DNA of 64,000 nucleotides, from the NCBI RefSeq assembly GCF_921293095.1, contig NC_060246.1, positions 113,192,941-113,256,940 of the forward strand, in the 5' to 3' direction. A program made the translations under genes and the position numbers. This document shows positions 46,441 through 60,530 of the stretch, one piece after another. Every line of letters begins with the position of its first letter. Position 1 is the first letter of the stretch. This DNA comes from Ischnura elegans. Lineage: Eukaryota > Arthropoda > Insecta > Odonata > Coenagrionidae. The notes beneath the pieces are model-generated. The model made no database searches, was not told where the DNA came from, and was given only the letters and a program-made list of their open reading frames with translations.

Positions 46441-49400
46441 ACTTCTTTCTTTATCGCAACCTCACGCGGGGTTGGGCTTTTTTTACATGCGGATGGGAGA
46501 GTTGGAAAGGAGGACTCTTACGGTTTCCCCGAAAAAATTCTCACAAGGAGGGAAATCATTTCAACGCGCACTATCTTTTCTTGCAAACGACTGGTGTCCA
46601 GACACCCCCACCAACCCGCACAGATACTAAACGAGGGTGAGAAGTATGAGGATAGTCGAAAAGGTTAACGTTGGGAGCACGGAGGTGAGAGAGATTTCTA
46701 TAAAAATATGTCTTACGACAAATCATTCACGACAAATAATGGCTTGGTAAAAAACTTGCCCGCTTTTTCCATAAGCCAAATGAGGTATTCAAAATATTTA
46801 TGTTTCGTATCCGCAGATGAATTTATAATATGATTGGGATAGGTACCCCAGTTCCTGCCTTCCAAATGAGAGTATTTTTACGCAACTTAAAAAATTCATT
46901 CCCCTTTACCCAAGGAAATACCTTTTTATGAAGAATGGATAATTGAACAGTGAGAAGCCAAGCACCATCTATGTATAACGCGTCAAATGGGTTGAATCCC
47001 ACTCTTAACCCTTCTTATTCAAAAAATATACAAAATTATTTTCAAACTATAAATATTTCACTGAAAGAAGCTAGTAGTATACAGTAAATCCTATTCGTCA
47101 AGACACATAAATGCATCGCAAATTTCTTACAATCCCCGGGATTTATCCCTTTTAAAATACATCTGATTTTGTCTCCTAAATGAGCAGTACACCTCCAGTA
47201 AGGCTGATATATCAATTCTGATTTCCTTGAATTCAGAACATCCATGCTATTTTTTCTCCCCTCCAAACTTAAAAAAAATACTCCCGCGAAAATAATAACC
47301 CTTGTTGAATGGCATACTCTTAGCTAATCAAGCGTAAATTTGTGCACTATAAATGCAGAAGTTAAACTGAGAAATTTTTTTCGGAAACACATCTCTCGTA
47401 CGAAGAAATGTGTCCAAATCACTACAGAAATGGCTTTGCGTTCCCGCTCCCCGTGGTTTATCAAGCGGAAACACCACATAACCAAGGATATTTCAGAGCC
47501 CACTGAAATTGTTTTCTTTCGTAAAAGAACGATTTGATTCCAACCGCGACGTTCATTCTGTGAAGAACACCTGGTTATGACAGTATTTTGGAAACGTAGA
47601 CACCAATTTGGGTGAACGCTTTCCTCACTCCAAAGCCCTTAGAGCACACAATGTGTAGGTATGTGTGCATGCACGGGAAAGCTGTTCCACTCGGAATTGG
47701 CCGCGATGACGAGGTGAAAATGTGATTCGAACAATGCTTAGGGTTTCAACTGCTTATGATGGCGGTAAAAAAAAAGAAATAGTGGATGAGCGCTTCATAT
47801 GTACTACGAACGGTGTGTTTTGAATGGGGTGTGTGCTTCCTGCGCACATGCAGACACTCCCACTCCCGATTCCTCCAATTGTGTTAAAGTTCTCCATGAC
47901 GACGAGGCGAGTGTTCACTGAGAGGGAGAAACGAGGACATCATGAAGCAGAATGGCGGCTGATGCACCCCAGCGGCAGCCATTTATATCGGTGCGCTCCA
48001 CGTCCTACATCTCTCAAACTGCATGTCATCCAACATTCTGGCCCGAACGAGGAAAGCCAGACAGAGAGAGAGATGGTAAAAATTCAACCAAACTGATGCG
48101 CGCATATAAAGCCCCGAATCAATTCTACACCATATAACCACCGTCGCTGTCTCTTCACTACGGTGACACGAAGCTGAGACCGAGTATAGCAGTGACACGT
48201 TGCCGCTGCCACATATACATTCACAACGTGTGAGAGAATGAACGGGATGCGGGTGATACCTTCAGAGTGTAGCGGAACGAAGTTTTTAAGAGCGGGAAGA
48301 TAAGCTAGGAGACTGAGCTGCTAATCTCGCGCTCGCAACTCCAAAACAACGAGTGCCCATAACTTTTTTCCGTGTACACACAGTCGACACTTTATGCTCA
48401 TCTCAAGAATATTCAGCTGTTCATGGACTTGAAACGCGGCGCGGATTAGTGACGTAGATCCTAAAAAGGTTTTACAAAAGTCAGCTGTCCAATCAAAGTG
48501 ATGACGAAGGGGCTCAATTTTTTTGCAACGTCGGCGTTGTGTAAATGGTCAGTCATAATGGGAATGAAAGAGAGGAATTGTGTCCTCTTTTCAACCATAA
48601 TACTTCCATTTTCTATCCCCGTACTTCCTTTTAAATCGTCAAATCTATTCACAGTGAACATTGTCTCAATAACCAACTTTATTATTAAATCTATTGATAT
48701 GTTGCTATCAATTTTAGTGGCCACAGTTGATAGCTTTGGCATATACTTTTTCCTTTACATCATTAGCAGCCCATATATTTTTATACGCATTTCATGAACA
48801 CAGCAAAATGAAAGAGCACTTGAGATCGAATATAAATCCATTTCAGGCATTGTTACCGCTTTGTAAAAAAATTTATGTAACCGTAGAGAATATCACATTG
48901 GCATGCGTCTAAAATAAGTATATAATTATGTCACCAAAAATTATTTTTCGGAATAAAAAATCTGGGAAAAAATCGGGTTACAGTCGGGATATTTGGTCGA
49001 TGCGCGCTCTTATATCTATCAATTTAGGAACTATCGGATAACGGGATGAAGGCTAGACATTATTCTTTTCGACAATCTACACACTGAAGGCAAGGAAGAG
49101 TATGGGGTTGGATGAAGCAGTAGCAAGGGAAAGACGTACGGGAGGCAGGTTATAGGGGGAGAGTTGGGAGACCTCTGGCCGTTCGATTGCAGAGCAAATT
49201 GTTCGCTGGAAGGATTGAAATCGGAGCTGATCGCTTATTGGAAAAAACCAGGCACAAGTTGAGGAGCATTATTATTTTCTCTCCCATACACTTGAATTTG
49301 TGATACGGAGAGGCATTGGCCGATATCCGATTCGCTGTCTCTCTCCAAGTATTTCCTTTCCACAGCACTTTCTATCTTATGTTCCCGAGGAAAACATCCC

Positions 49401-50589
49401 CTCAACCATGATAAAGTTGATATGAACGTGGAGCTGATAATGGCAGGTATTCTATTATTCTTCTTCAAGTCGATTGCTACTCAAAAAGGATAATAACGTT
49501 CCTGAGGATAGTAGAGCGAGTTGCACGAAAACTAATTCCGCAAATACTTCTCTAAACTCATTTTGAAAAAAAATAACAAATTCCCTCGGAAGGAATTGTG
49601 GACAATTAAAACTGTTTCGACGATAATGAGTGCATGTACTTTAAAAGGACCCCTTATTTGAGAAATATTTGGAGAAAAATTTTGACGAATGGACTTGATT
49701 AAAACTAGCAAAAGAAAGTTAGTGCGAAATTCATAAGATAAACACCATGGTTACGTCATTCATATGTGTCGTTACAAGCAATTATACCTGTATATTCCTC
49801 TTACAACTTTCAGGCAATCTCTTGCATAAACTTCGTGTACATATCTGAAAGGAAGTTATTTAAAAGCATCGTATATTATAGATAAAAAAGGAGAAAGATA
49901 CATTAAATGAATGCAAAAATGAATGCGCAATATTTATTGCAGGAAATAAAAGCCTCTTTCAAAAAATATATATCCTTTTAGTTTCTCACAGTAATACGCA
50001 ATCAGTAGTGTGATTTATCGAAGTATTTTATCAAAAAATCTATTTCAATGTCTCACAGGTAAGAATATACACCTGATAAATGCTTGTGATTCGATGAATG
50101 GCTATTGATTAAATGGTTAATTGAATAAATTGGACACTTTATGAATATAGAATGATCTTAATATTCTATTCTATTTTTACGACATAAATATAAGCGAAAA
50201 ATTGAATATAGGATTTATAAAATATTAAATCGCCACCAAAAAATTTAATACGTCATGGGTTAATTTTCACAGTGCGTTACGACAGAATTCCCTAGACGAT
50301 TTTGTTCCATACAACCAAATATGTGCAGGCAAAGACACATGCAGGCTGAGGGTAAAAAAAGATAAAACAAAACACAAGGAGTCCGCTCATGAACGCGGAG
50401 TAACCTGAAGCGGGATAAATTTACGATGCACTTGCATAATTAAAGCAGTTTAACGACGCAGATATAACTTCACATGATGAAAGGAGGCAAGAGTGGGCAC
50501 GGACGGGAAGCAAATCGGAATGAGAAATTAATCAACCCTCTTTGCCCAAGGGTAATGACTTCAAATAAACACGTTCCCGGCTCCCGTCA
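46441..50589. other. AT-rich sequence, nothing recognised
   Basis: A GC-richer patch at about 47820-48360 has overlapping open frames on both strands without a domain. No supported gene. Confidence 0.4.
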
Positions 50590-50940
50590 AACACTAGTTG
50601 AAGGTCCTACGCCCGCCGCCCGCCGGAAAGGGTCTCAAGAAATTAACTTCTAATTTGGCCTCAAAATTAAGGAAAACCACTCCAGAGGAGGTAGGTCATT
50701 TCGCATCTTGGCCGCACGACGAATTTCAATGCGAGAGCGACGCGGTCGCAGATGCTCCATCGCGGCATGAGGAGGCAGGGGGAAAGAGGGGAAGGACACT
50801 CCCTTCCACCCCCCTCCTCTCGCTCCGAACGTGTCCCGCTGAGGAATAATTAGAGTCCAGGGACAGAGGCGACTGCTCCGGCCACCGACACACCGTTCCC
50901 CCTTCCATCCGAGCCCACACTACAGTCCATCCCGTGCAAC
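50590..50940. other. CpG-rich block
   Basis: Raised CpG content. An 83-codon plus-strand frame (50598-50849) is opposed by a 64-codon minus-strand frame. No domain, possibly regulatory. Confidence 0.35.
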
Positions 50941-52539
50941 AATTCTCAGGTCAAAATTGGAGTTGCCATGCTTACCAAATACTATGGAATGCCATGTGTA
51001 TACACCATGAAGTGCGAATAAAAGTCGAAATTTCGTTACACCACAGTTATAAATTTTCCACACTACCGCTGCAAATCAATATTTAGCGGTCCATTCACCA
51101 ATGCAATTCCCCCAGAGTGCCTTGACTCAAATATATATTCAGGGAAAGGAAAAACTCTAATTCTTACTTCGATTGTCTCCGTTGGTGAAATTAGCCGAAA
51201 AAAGAAGACCATAATGTAATAATAATTCTCGGGTCAAAACTCGATGTGATAGGTTCTCTAGAGTTGTAATACTACAGGTTTGAATATGCATTACGGAAAA
51301 AGGGAAAGCTTTGGTAAAACAACTTTTACAATTTCAAGGTACAGCTGTTGCTCAAGGTATAGTAGTCCAACTGCTAGTTATGATACGGAGATCTTCGAGT
51401 GATTAATATATTTATAAATGCCTTTGCCACACTTGGGCAAACATAAATAACAATTAACAAGTATCAATAAACATTTTTTATGCAAAAATTGGTATTCCAC
51501 GTATACCTCATATAGTTCATGACAGTTTAAAAAATCTAATAATGTGGAGGCAAGCATTTATTGCGTAAGTTAAATATTATAAAATTGAAGTAAAACCAAA
51601 TTCGCGCTGCTGATAGATACCCTATGGTAAACAAGGCTAAGAGTTAGAGAAATACCAAATAGTGAGATTTAATTTGATCAGCAATCAAAATTAGGCTACA
51701 TTTTCTGGTATTGGGAAGTCTTATCTCTTATTATTTGAAATAGGTTTCCTCAACTCATTCCTAAAATCAAACAAAAAAAAACAAAAATAATTTAATTCTG
51801 GATTGAAAGAAACTTCAGGAGTCCACGATGAGGTTGCGATTTAAGCTTATTAATCTGAAATTAGACTTTATGGTACTCGTAGCGTCCTTTTATTTTCATG
51901 GCAGAGATTCTAATGTTTTTGTTTCCATAATTGTTAAAGTTCTTGGGGTAACTGTTGGTAATTACTCCATGCAGGAGGAAAATACTTTCCAAATTTAACT
52001 ACGGTAAATATTGCTTCCCGTGAAAAATATCTTGTTTAAACATATTCCGCATCAATTCTCCTTGATAAACTTTCTTTCGAAGTCAATCAGCTACCTTTGC
52101 TAACACAAACTTAAACTTAAAAAAGAACGGGCAGAACGCTAGAGTAAAGGCATAACCTCTTCCTCCGATTTTTTTGGTTAGATTTCCAAAAGGAATGAGA
52201 GAAATCGAGAACAGGGATAGGGTGAGCGAGGGAGGAGGTGTAGGAGGAGGGGAAACGCGAGATTCTGGGGAGGTGTAGAGTTAAGATAGTCTAGGGAATA
52301 GGACATATAGGAGCATGTTCGAAATTACAAGGGAAAAAGGAGGCGATGGATTTTTCACCCATATTTATTCCTTATCTAGGACACTCCTTAATGAAAGCAT
52401 TATCTCCGACGGTAAGTTATGAACTCTGTAGTGACATCCAACTCCCAGCCCGTCCTTACCGACCACGCCAACTTAACATCCCGTTCACGCGGCCAACCAC
52501 ACACGTGCAAAGACCTTCCCTTAATACGCCTCTTTTATA
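50941..52539. other. AT-rich DNA, nothing recognised
   Basis: A purine-rich patch near 52190-52290 only. No supported feature. Confidence 0.45.
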
Positions 52540-53480
52540 TACTTTTATACCTCACCCTTCCACTCCCCTACCTTGGCGCGAACGTTGCCGCGAAATAATG
52601 CATGGACTGAGGGGGAAGAGGAAGGGTTTCGGTGGAATGGAAGGGTGAAGGCGGGAGGCCCCTGACTATGAATAATGCCCACCCAGGGCTCACTCAGGGG
52701 CCCCCCTCCTCCTCCTCCCGTGGAGCAGCCGCAGCCGCTCCTGACGACGTATCTCGGTCGACAGAGGGCAGGCAGATCGATTCGGGTGTGACGCAACTGC
52801 GAGGGGAATGGGAGGGCTTGAGGGACGTGATGGAAACATGGAGGCCGCTGTGCCGTTGCCGCGATGGAAGTCGATGGGTGTACAGCCGATGTGTTGTTGT
52901 GTGTCCATGTCCATGGGCGAGGGTGAGTGAGTGTGCGGCAGGGCACAAAGGTAGTTCCGTTGGTTTCGCTCAATTCCAACAGCTCTGGCCTGGACGGCGG
53001 AGCACAAGGATGGAAGGGGGCAAGTAGTTCAGTGGTATTTATTTTTTCGGATACAGGAGGGAGCGCTAGCTCACCAAAAGAGGTGCAGCTTTGAGGAAAG
53101 GGGAAAATGGAAAGGCTGTTGTTGGTTAGGCGGTGTGTTCGAAAGTTGGGTCATGGGGGAATAAATAGGGCATAGAACATTACTAGTGGGTCGTTGGGGG
53201 AGAGGTATGACGGGGAGGTTAGGAGGTGCGGAGGCATACCTACTCGGAAAGCAAGGGAATCCACGCGGTGGTCCGGCCGTGACCGTCTCTCCTCTCCTCC
53301 GCTCTGCCAACATGGAAACTTTTCCGAAACAAGGCGAAGGGAGTCCGTTCCGTTTGGAAGTCAATGAACAGGACAAGAAACGGATCCCATGAGGGAGGAG
53401 AGAAATAAGGACTGGTGGAGGGTGAAAGGGGAAGACCGGGAGGGAGGTATTTTTTAAGGGGAGACGGAGAAAGAAATAAA
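52540..53480. other. GC-rich island
   Basis: Strongly GC-rich at 52690-53010, with many CpG and several simultaneously open frames on both strands (up to 144 codons). A donor-like GGGTGAGTGAGTG sits on the plus strand near 52921-52933, so a first exon with promoter is possible. No domain is recognised in any frame. Confidence 0.4.
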
Positions 53481-53789
53481 GCAAGGTCCGAGAAGGTTAT
53501 TTCTCCCAAGAGTTGGCACGCTTGAGGGATCGACCGGTTCAAATTCACGGGGATGTACCAAGATTTATGGAAATATATAGTAGGATTGGAAAGCAATACT
53601 TGGCCTGGCTGCTTATGTGACATCTCCCTTAAATTAAATACGCAGTTAGCTCCGGGGAATTTTGGATAAAATTTTATGATCGTAGATAACTAAAAGATTA
53701 TGAGGTTGGCACTATCCCATCCCTCGGAGAAATGGCCGCGCGGTGATTTCTTTTACAAATGATACATTGCGTACGAAGCAGCGTTTTCA

Positions 53790-53870
53790 GCTTCAAGGTA
53801 TCGGTTCAGATGACGACGGTGCGAAGTCCACGCCTGCTTATCTGAGGGTCGCGGGTTTGAGCTCCACTTT
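53790..53870 (+). mobile_element. Possible degenerate tRNA-derived SINE fragment
   Basis: The stretch CTGCTTATCTGAGGGTCGCG is followed by GGTTTGAGCTCC near 53846-53860. It resembles the anticodon arm, variable region and B box of tRNA-type SINEs. No convincing A box lies at the expected distance upstream; a TGGCCGCGCGGT at 53734-53745 is too far away. This is a weak call. Confidence 0.3.
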
Positions 53871-55499
53871 ATCACCACTTTATCAAAATGAAATCCACAA
53901 AGCAAGGCGGTCGCAAACAATCTATTTAATTGATTTATATTATAAAGCAAGAATTCAGTTGAAGGTACGAATAATTATAAATAGGTGCAAGAGTTCGTGC
54001 AAGAGATTAATTCGAACATTCTTTTAATATCCTTTAACAGCAAAATAAAATAACATCCATAAAGTCTCATCTTTGAAGTAAATATTTTTCAGTGACGAAT
54101 GAATGCTTCAATGATAGAATTTTTTGTTTGGCCTCCCATCAAGTTTGAAGATTTTCTCTAAAAAAAACAATCCGAACTACTGCATCTCATTAGTGCTTGG
54201 AAAGATAAATAGGAGACATCGCCGTCTTCCACATATGAACTATTTCATTTAATAAACCTGGGAGAAGAAAGCAAATAGGGTTATCCAAAGGAATCTAAGT
54301 AAAGATTACATTGGTTTGATATTCCATCCATATTATAATTTCGTTTGAGAAGAATGTCGCAGATGCCAGATGAACCTGATGGTGCTAGCCAAACCGTTAC
54401 TAGCAAGGTTTTTCCGGCACAATTTTTCTGTGTACAAGTCCTTTAAGTTTAACCGTGAATACCAAGCTTGTAAGCGCTGGATAAAAATTGTAATGGTAGG
54501 GAAACGCAAGTTAAACATTGCAGTCAGAAAATTGATACCGATAGAAACATGTGAATAGCTGCCATCTCCTTTTGACTTGATTGTTAACTTTTCACTTCTT
54601 TCTCGTACTTCCGACCGGCAATGGGAATTTTGTAACAAGCATGTAACTAGGAAAGATCGTGAGTAAATTGCGCAATTTTTAATTTCAATAAATTGCATTT
54701 TAAGCAAAACAAGAACGTAAGATAGAGCTCCTACATAATACTAGCATCACCGCCGTATAGATCAAAGGGCTGGAAAATACTAAAAGGCAGGCCTCCTTTA
54801 ATACATCATTACATTTGAATAGATGCGTTAAGAACAGATCATTCGGAGGAAACGGTAAAGATACTAGCCATCCGAAACTTTATCGTAGCTAATAAGTTAA
54901 ATTTTAGAGCGCAGAAAATTGAACATTGCAGAAGTTATGCAAGACGACTGCATGAATATTTAAAAAAAAATTAAAACTGCATTGGTATGCTTTAGTCAGC
55001 AGTTAGACCCGAAAGAACATCAATTTTATTTCCTTAATATGTGTTAGTTACTCTGAAAAGCATCATCAATTTGAATCATTTTCATGCAAAGGAGCGTTAG
55101 CACTTAAGATTAAAATAGCCGAAGTCATTTTACATGCATCGGATTCCCCTCAGTAATATTGGCTAAAAGAACTTGCAATTGGCTGCAACAGCAGCAATCA
55201 AAATAAATGGAATAAGGAATGAAAAAGTTTTAAGAGCATGAAACTATTACTCTGAAAAGAGCGGAGAAAATAAATTTGCAGAAAACTACTTCACACGAAA
55301 AGTGATGTATAATAAGAGTAAAAACTTTTCTTTCCTTTTCTCTATCCATCAAGGACTAGAAAAAAAAAAACACCTGAAGCCGCATTTTTCTGAGTACGTC
55401 GGGCGCAGTTTTTATTTCAGCGATCGATTGCATGGAGTTAATGAGACGTATCGCGGGTGAGATTGCACACGCAGCAGTAAAACTGAATGATTTCTTCCG
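53871..55499. other. AT-rich sequence, nothing recognised
   Basis: A 124-codon minus-strand open frame (54333-54707) has no domain. No supported gene. Confidence 0.4.
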
Positions 55500-56300
55500 A
55501 GGCGGAGGGGTGAGAATTTACTCGCACAGCATGGTCCCTATCCTCGTTCCCCATCTCTTCGAGACCGAGTATTGAGATAAATTCGCCATCTCCTGGCAAA
55601 CGGGGAAGAGTGGCCAACCGATCGCATCCATTTTATACACCAGACGAATATTCCTGGGAGGCAGGCGGGGTCCTTCTTCCACCTCGCCACAGCCTCTTTG
55701 CTCCCTTACACCCCTCCCCTTTCTCCTCGTTCTTACTTCACCAGAAGTCCAGAACCTCCCATTCCCTCTACTCTACCTTCCCCCCTCCCCTCTTCCTCAC
55801 CCGCGAGGCTGTGCTTTACGGACGCCATCAAATACAAGAGGGCTCATTCAATCGTCTTGGACTGGATCGCGCTGAGAAATAAAAACGGGCCGAGTGCTGA
55901 GCCTTGGGGTCACGTCGGCGGAAGGAAAGGCATGGGTGGCGGCGGTGGAGGCTGCTGCGGCGGCGCCCAGGGACTCTCTCCCGCCCACCTCCACTCGGGC
56001 TCCCAAAACGGTTTCCAATTTCAAATATTCCTCCGTTTCATAAATCGGGGAGAAGAGGGGAGGACAGGATATACACGCATCTCACGTCCATCAACTACAT
56101 CGGGATATTGGGGAAGACGGACGGAGTGGAGTCCAAAGGGAAGAGCGGGGAATGGAATCGGGAAAAGTATTGAAAAACAGAGAGAGAGAGATAGGGAGTT
56201 GTGAGAGAAGTCAGAGGGGGAGAGAGTGAGCTTCCCAAGTGGATAAGGTAGAGAGTGACGCGGGGGAGAAAGACAAGAAAGCCTCGGAGTGGAGGATGAC
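55500..56300. other. CpG-rich island
   Basis: GC-rich, with GGCGGCGG-type repeats near 55930-55965. The longest frame, 55698-56204 (+, 168 codons), contains a Gly/Cys run (GGGGGGCCGG) but no recognised domain, and other frames are open too. A promoter, enhancer or untranslated exon is as likely as a protein exon. Confidence 0.4.
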
Positions 56301-57399
56301 ACCGGACATTTATGTCTTCGGGGAAAAAAACCATTATACGAATCTCCTTTCTCTTACTTGGCACACTGAAACAGTTAATAGCAAAGTAAAAAATATACTG
56401 TTAAGATCAGGATGTTAACTTCAGATTCAGGTTCCATTTCATATTGTTGGTTACAGTTGAAATAAAGTGATAGGTCACATTTCACAAATAGATTGATTGC
56501 TGAGCGTACATTAAAACAAATAAAAGTAGTGCAATCCTTCCTAAAGTTACCCACTAAACGTGGAGAGATGAAAATAAATTTGGAAACTATAGGCGGAAAA
56601 AAAATATTTTTTTTATCCAAGAAAAAAAATCAAGTATAAAAAGAAGTACCTTAATCACAACCATTAAATTAATAATTTATTTTCCTCGGCAGTCTTCCAC
56701 AAGTTTAAATATTACCTATTTACCTTAGATTGGTATCTTTTTATGCGGTAAATTTTGATCCCTTATGGATAGTTAATTGATACAATGACTCGTACAACTT
56801 TGAATTTCATGAAACAAAGATCGCTAATATCCATGGAAACAAATATCGACCGGATCCCATTTCGAGGACTCGAGGAGGACAACAGCGACTTAATCCGATT
56901 ACTTGCATCTAAAGCAAGCACTCTTCTCAACAATGTACCTAGCTCACTACCTCCATCGCGGGGCACCGCCTTTCCAATGACAACTTCAGTTCCGGTTGGG
57001 GAGGATTATGTAATGTCAAGGGCTATGCCGGCTTATTCTTAGCTACTGTTTCGGTGCCCATTATATTTAACAACTATTACGTACAACCTTACTTCTGATG
57101 AAACCGAAATGCATAAAAATTGGAAAGTTAATCTTTCAAAACAATTAAAATGCAGTATGTTAGGAACTTATTAGACACCAATCTAAAAACATATCTTTAT
57201 TGCTAATCAAATATAAGGCTCTTTTTCAATTTTGATTGGTTATTCAATGGAACTCTTAATTTTTGGCGATTAAGGTGTATAAAGATTAACGGTGAGGGCG
57301 TTACAATTGGAGAACACGTTGCAGAATAGTACCCTCACTACCCCTCATGCCTATTACGTGAAATTGGAAGAAAAGAGCGAACTAAGCCATTAGATACTT
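56301..57399. other. AT-rich DNA, nothing recognised
   Basis: An 85-codon frame at 56785-57042 (+) is opposed by a 67-codon minus-strand frame. No domain is recognised. Confidence 0.4.
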
Positions 57400-57720
57400 T
57401 AGGGCAGAAAATCCGAGAGAAGAGGCAGAGGGAACGCGATGAAGGGCAAGAAGTCCTGAGTGAGGAATTCCGGCGTGGAGACGGCGGGGGAAGTGGAGGG
57501 GGCTGTGCGGAGTGGCGTGGACTCGAATGAAGGGCGAGGGGACAGACAGGACCCCATCTCATGAGGAAGGCACGTCTAACAAACCGCCTGTCATCGCAAA
57601 AAGAGAGAGACCACTCCTGTCTGCGGAGGCGTCGGCGGGGAAGTTGAGGCAAGGATCACCGGCTGATGAAGGGGGAAGACGAGCTAGGAGTGAAAGGGAA
57701 GACCTCTAGGCGGTGGTGTC
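57400..57720. other. GC-richer block
   Basis: Purine-rich on the plus strand with some CpG. Open frames on both strands (65 and 104 codons) have no domain. Confidence 0.3.
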
Positions 57721-60347
57721 GGGAGACGAATGATATCTATATCAGAGGCACAATTAATAGGAGCTCTTTTCGAGGTCCCTAAATCTTGAATCACATGCTC
57801 ATATTTCCCATCCCATTAGAACTGTATATCGCTCTAATGATGCCGGAAAAATAACCGTTTCAAACGATCACTTTCCGCGAAGGCCTTTTGGATGGGATGT
57901 CATTCGACAGGATTAATTTTCCGTCTCTAAAACCATCGCTGGAACCGTATTTCAGCCAATCAGAAAGCACGGACGCCAACAGCGACTGAAACGCCACGTT
58001 TTGCTCTAAACGGAATGATCGGTGTAAACATTGACCACGGCACCACAAATGGAGTAGTAAATATCAAGTTCGAGGGTTATCAAAATGTCTCGCAATTTGA
58101 CAGCTACAAGAACGCGTGAAGTTTTCGTGATGCAGGACGTAAAAAGAAGAGCGAACGAAAATGGTGCGAAAAGGGACGGCGGAATTACCGTTTGGTTCAC
58201 GCTAAAGATAATCGCAGGCAATACTATAAAAAAGGTTTAAATTCCTAATTCTTACAAATTAATCTTACGAAACTATTCCCCCCTTTATATTCCTACCTAT
58301 GTAATTGAAAGGAAGGGCGGGGGTGTCCATCTCTATCCATGATAACGTGATGCAGACTGGCGAATTGAATTGGTGACTTCTCTCACAGAAGGAAAGGGTG
58401 GACTGTAAGCCGGCTCCATCAAATCGAAATGTGGGAGCTATGAGGGCGATTTCTTCCATCGAGGATATTTCTCAATGACAGGAAACCTTTCAATCTCCTC
58501 ACGGTGTAGATCTCGGTGCTCAACGACATTTTCTCTTAAAAAGAAAATGAAAGTCTGAGAAACTTCGTTGGAGAGTGGATTTGCCTTCAATGAAAAAATC
58601 ATAGATAACATTTTTGGGGAAGGGATAAGCCTCTGTGACTTCGAAGGAGAAACTACGTTGAAATCCAATCAAAACTGCCAGATGAGACTTTGCGTTAAAA
58701 AAGCAAAGCAAAGGATATTCAGACGTGAAAAAATCAGGAGTGTTGAACCCTTAAATTTTATCAATAAATTGTTAGGTTCATTGAGTAATTCGGAATTGAA
58801 TGTGCAGTTGGCTATCCTAATTTCAGTTATCTCGATTTCATGGAAGAAAGAGAATTTAATTTTTACATTTTAAGAAGCACACGCCATTACCCTTACTTTA
58901 GGCCCAAGGACTTGACAAATATATTACAAATGATTGAAAAATAATGGTTAACCTCTCATTAACATTACTTAAAAGTATTAAGTTTTCTGAGAACAAAGAA
59001 TTTTCCCCTTGACATCATGCCAAACAATAAAAATACCATTTGAAGGGTAAACATAGCTAATAAAGAGACTTCTTATTTGCTTATAAGGTGCATCAGATAG
59101 GGTAATGTTAACTTTTACCATATTTGCTTAATAGATACGGCATATTATTTCTCTGGTCCAAATATAGCATATAAAGAGAAGACTTTAAGGCCTTATTAGA
59201 TTTACCTACTCAAAACGAAGTCCTTTACCATTTCATTTCTCCATTCAAGCAAAAGTACCGCTGTCATAGAGAGATAATTTTAAACGTAGCCCTTCAAAAA
59301 AACATGCGTAGCATAAAAACTAAAGGTTTTCGATTTAAGGCTCGGCTTTGAAATGAATATGGCCATGATCAAAGCAAAAAACGAAGTTTTTACTTCGAAA
59401 TGCTTTCGTTAAAATTACCTTCGTCGGTAATTACAGCTATCCACCAAGCATGGATGCTGGTTTCATGAAAAGAGCAACTCAAATCAGGCACAAAGTTCTC
59501 GTGGTTTTGCCTATCTTATCCATTCATATAAAAATATTTTACTTAAAACAAACCTAGTACTTTAAAAATTTCTATCTCTATATGCTGGATAGCTCTCAAA
59601 ATAGTGGTCGGGGACTAAAATTCCACGTTGAAAGGATTTTGGAGGCTAATTAAAGTAAATAATCGTCAGATAACCTTGGGCATATCCCAGTAGCTTTTGA
59701 CTCCATAAACCCAGTAACGCATGAAAGACAACCGTAATAACGACCAGGGTATGATGAAACACACCTTTGAACTTCTATTTCATTTTTTAGCGGTAATTTA
59801 AAATCTGCTACGTTTTAGGTTATAAATAATAATATATATATATTTATTCCACATTATGGTACATGAAATTTTAATAGGTTACTCAAGCATGAGTTTTTAC
59901 AAAGGTGGCATATAGGCACCCCTGTGGTAAGAACCAGTGTTGGGGTTGCCATCTCTTAAATTAAACATACAGCTGGCTGGTGCGGCCAAAATCAAAAGAA
60001 TATACCGTAAGTAAAAGTTAAAACATCAACAAGCATATATATTATTATATAACTTGTATTCGGAGTAGGACCACAGTTATATGGCCTCCTGAGACACGGC
60101 GTAGACCAATGTGTTATTATTTGACCTAGTCCATGAGCCTAATACAAATTAGATCTTAATTTTAATTAATTAAATACAAACGATCTTAGAGAGCTTGATG
60201 GCAGATATGTTTTAGCGTTCAATCAAGAATTCCAACTTATTGGAAAAGAGGCCTTTAATAGGAACATCAATTTATGAGAATATTTTATCCAAATGTTGAC
60301 TGACATGATTCCCGATTTTTGTTTGAATGGTTCATCATCGTCATTAG
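57721..60347. other. AT-rich sequence, nothing recognised
   Basis: A 101-codon frame at 58568-58873 (+) has no domain and is opposed by frames on the other strand. An AT microsatellite lies at about 59831-59842. Confidence 0.4.
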
Positions 60348-60530
60348 TCAAAAATCATAAGATTCGATTGATACATCCCTCCATTCCTTCCTCATGTTCG
60401 CTAGTCTTTTCATAGTGGCGAATTTATTCTCTTTCACATCCTTTATAACCTGTCCTATATAACTCATTCGAAGCCATCCCTCGCCCTTTTTCCCTTCCAC
60501 CTGTCCTTCTACGGTTGTTTCCATCGGGTC
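60348..60530 (-). pseudogene. LINE ORF2 C-terminal end
   Basis: A minus-strand frame ending in a stop at 60348 encodes VEGQVEGKKGEGWLRMSYIG, then QVIKDVKENKFATMKRLANM and RKEWRD. This is the usual end of an arthropod LINE reverse transcriptase: G-K-R-x-R-G-R-P-R-x-S-Y-I-G-Q, I-K-D, M-K-R-L-A-x-x-R-x-E-W-R. The frame is intact over this stretch. Upstream sequence does not continue the family, so the copy is 5'-truncated or eroded. GACGATGATGA-like bases follow the stop. Confidence 0.8.

Noticed and set aside
55698-56204. 168-codon plus-strand open frame
   Set aside because: It is low-complexity Pro/Ser and Gly/Cys, and overlapping frames on both strands are open. No domain or splice support.
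59918-59966. CACCCCTG and CAGTGTTGGGG as hAT ends
   Set aside because: The motifs are short, close together and without partners or target duplications.
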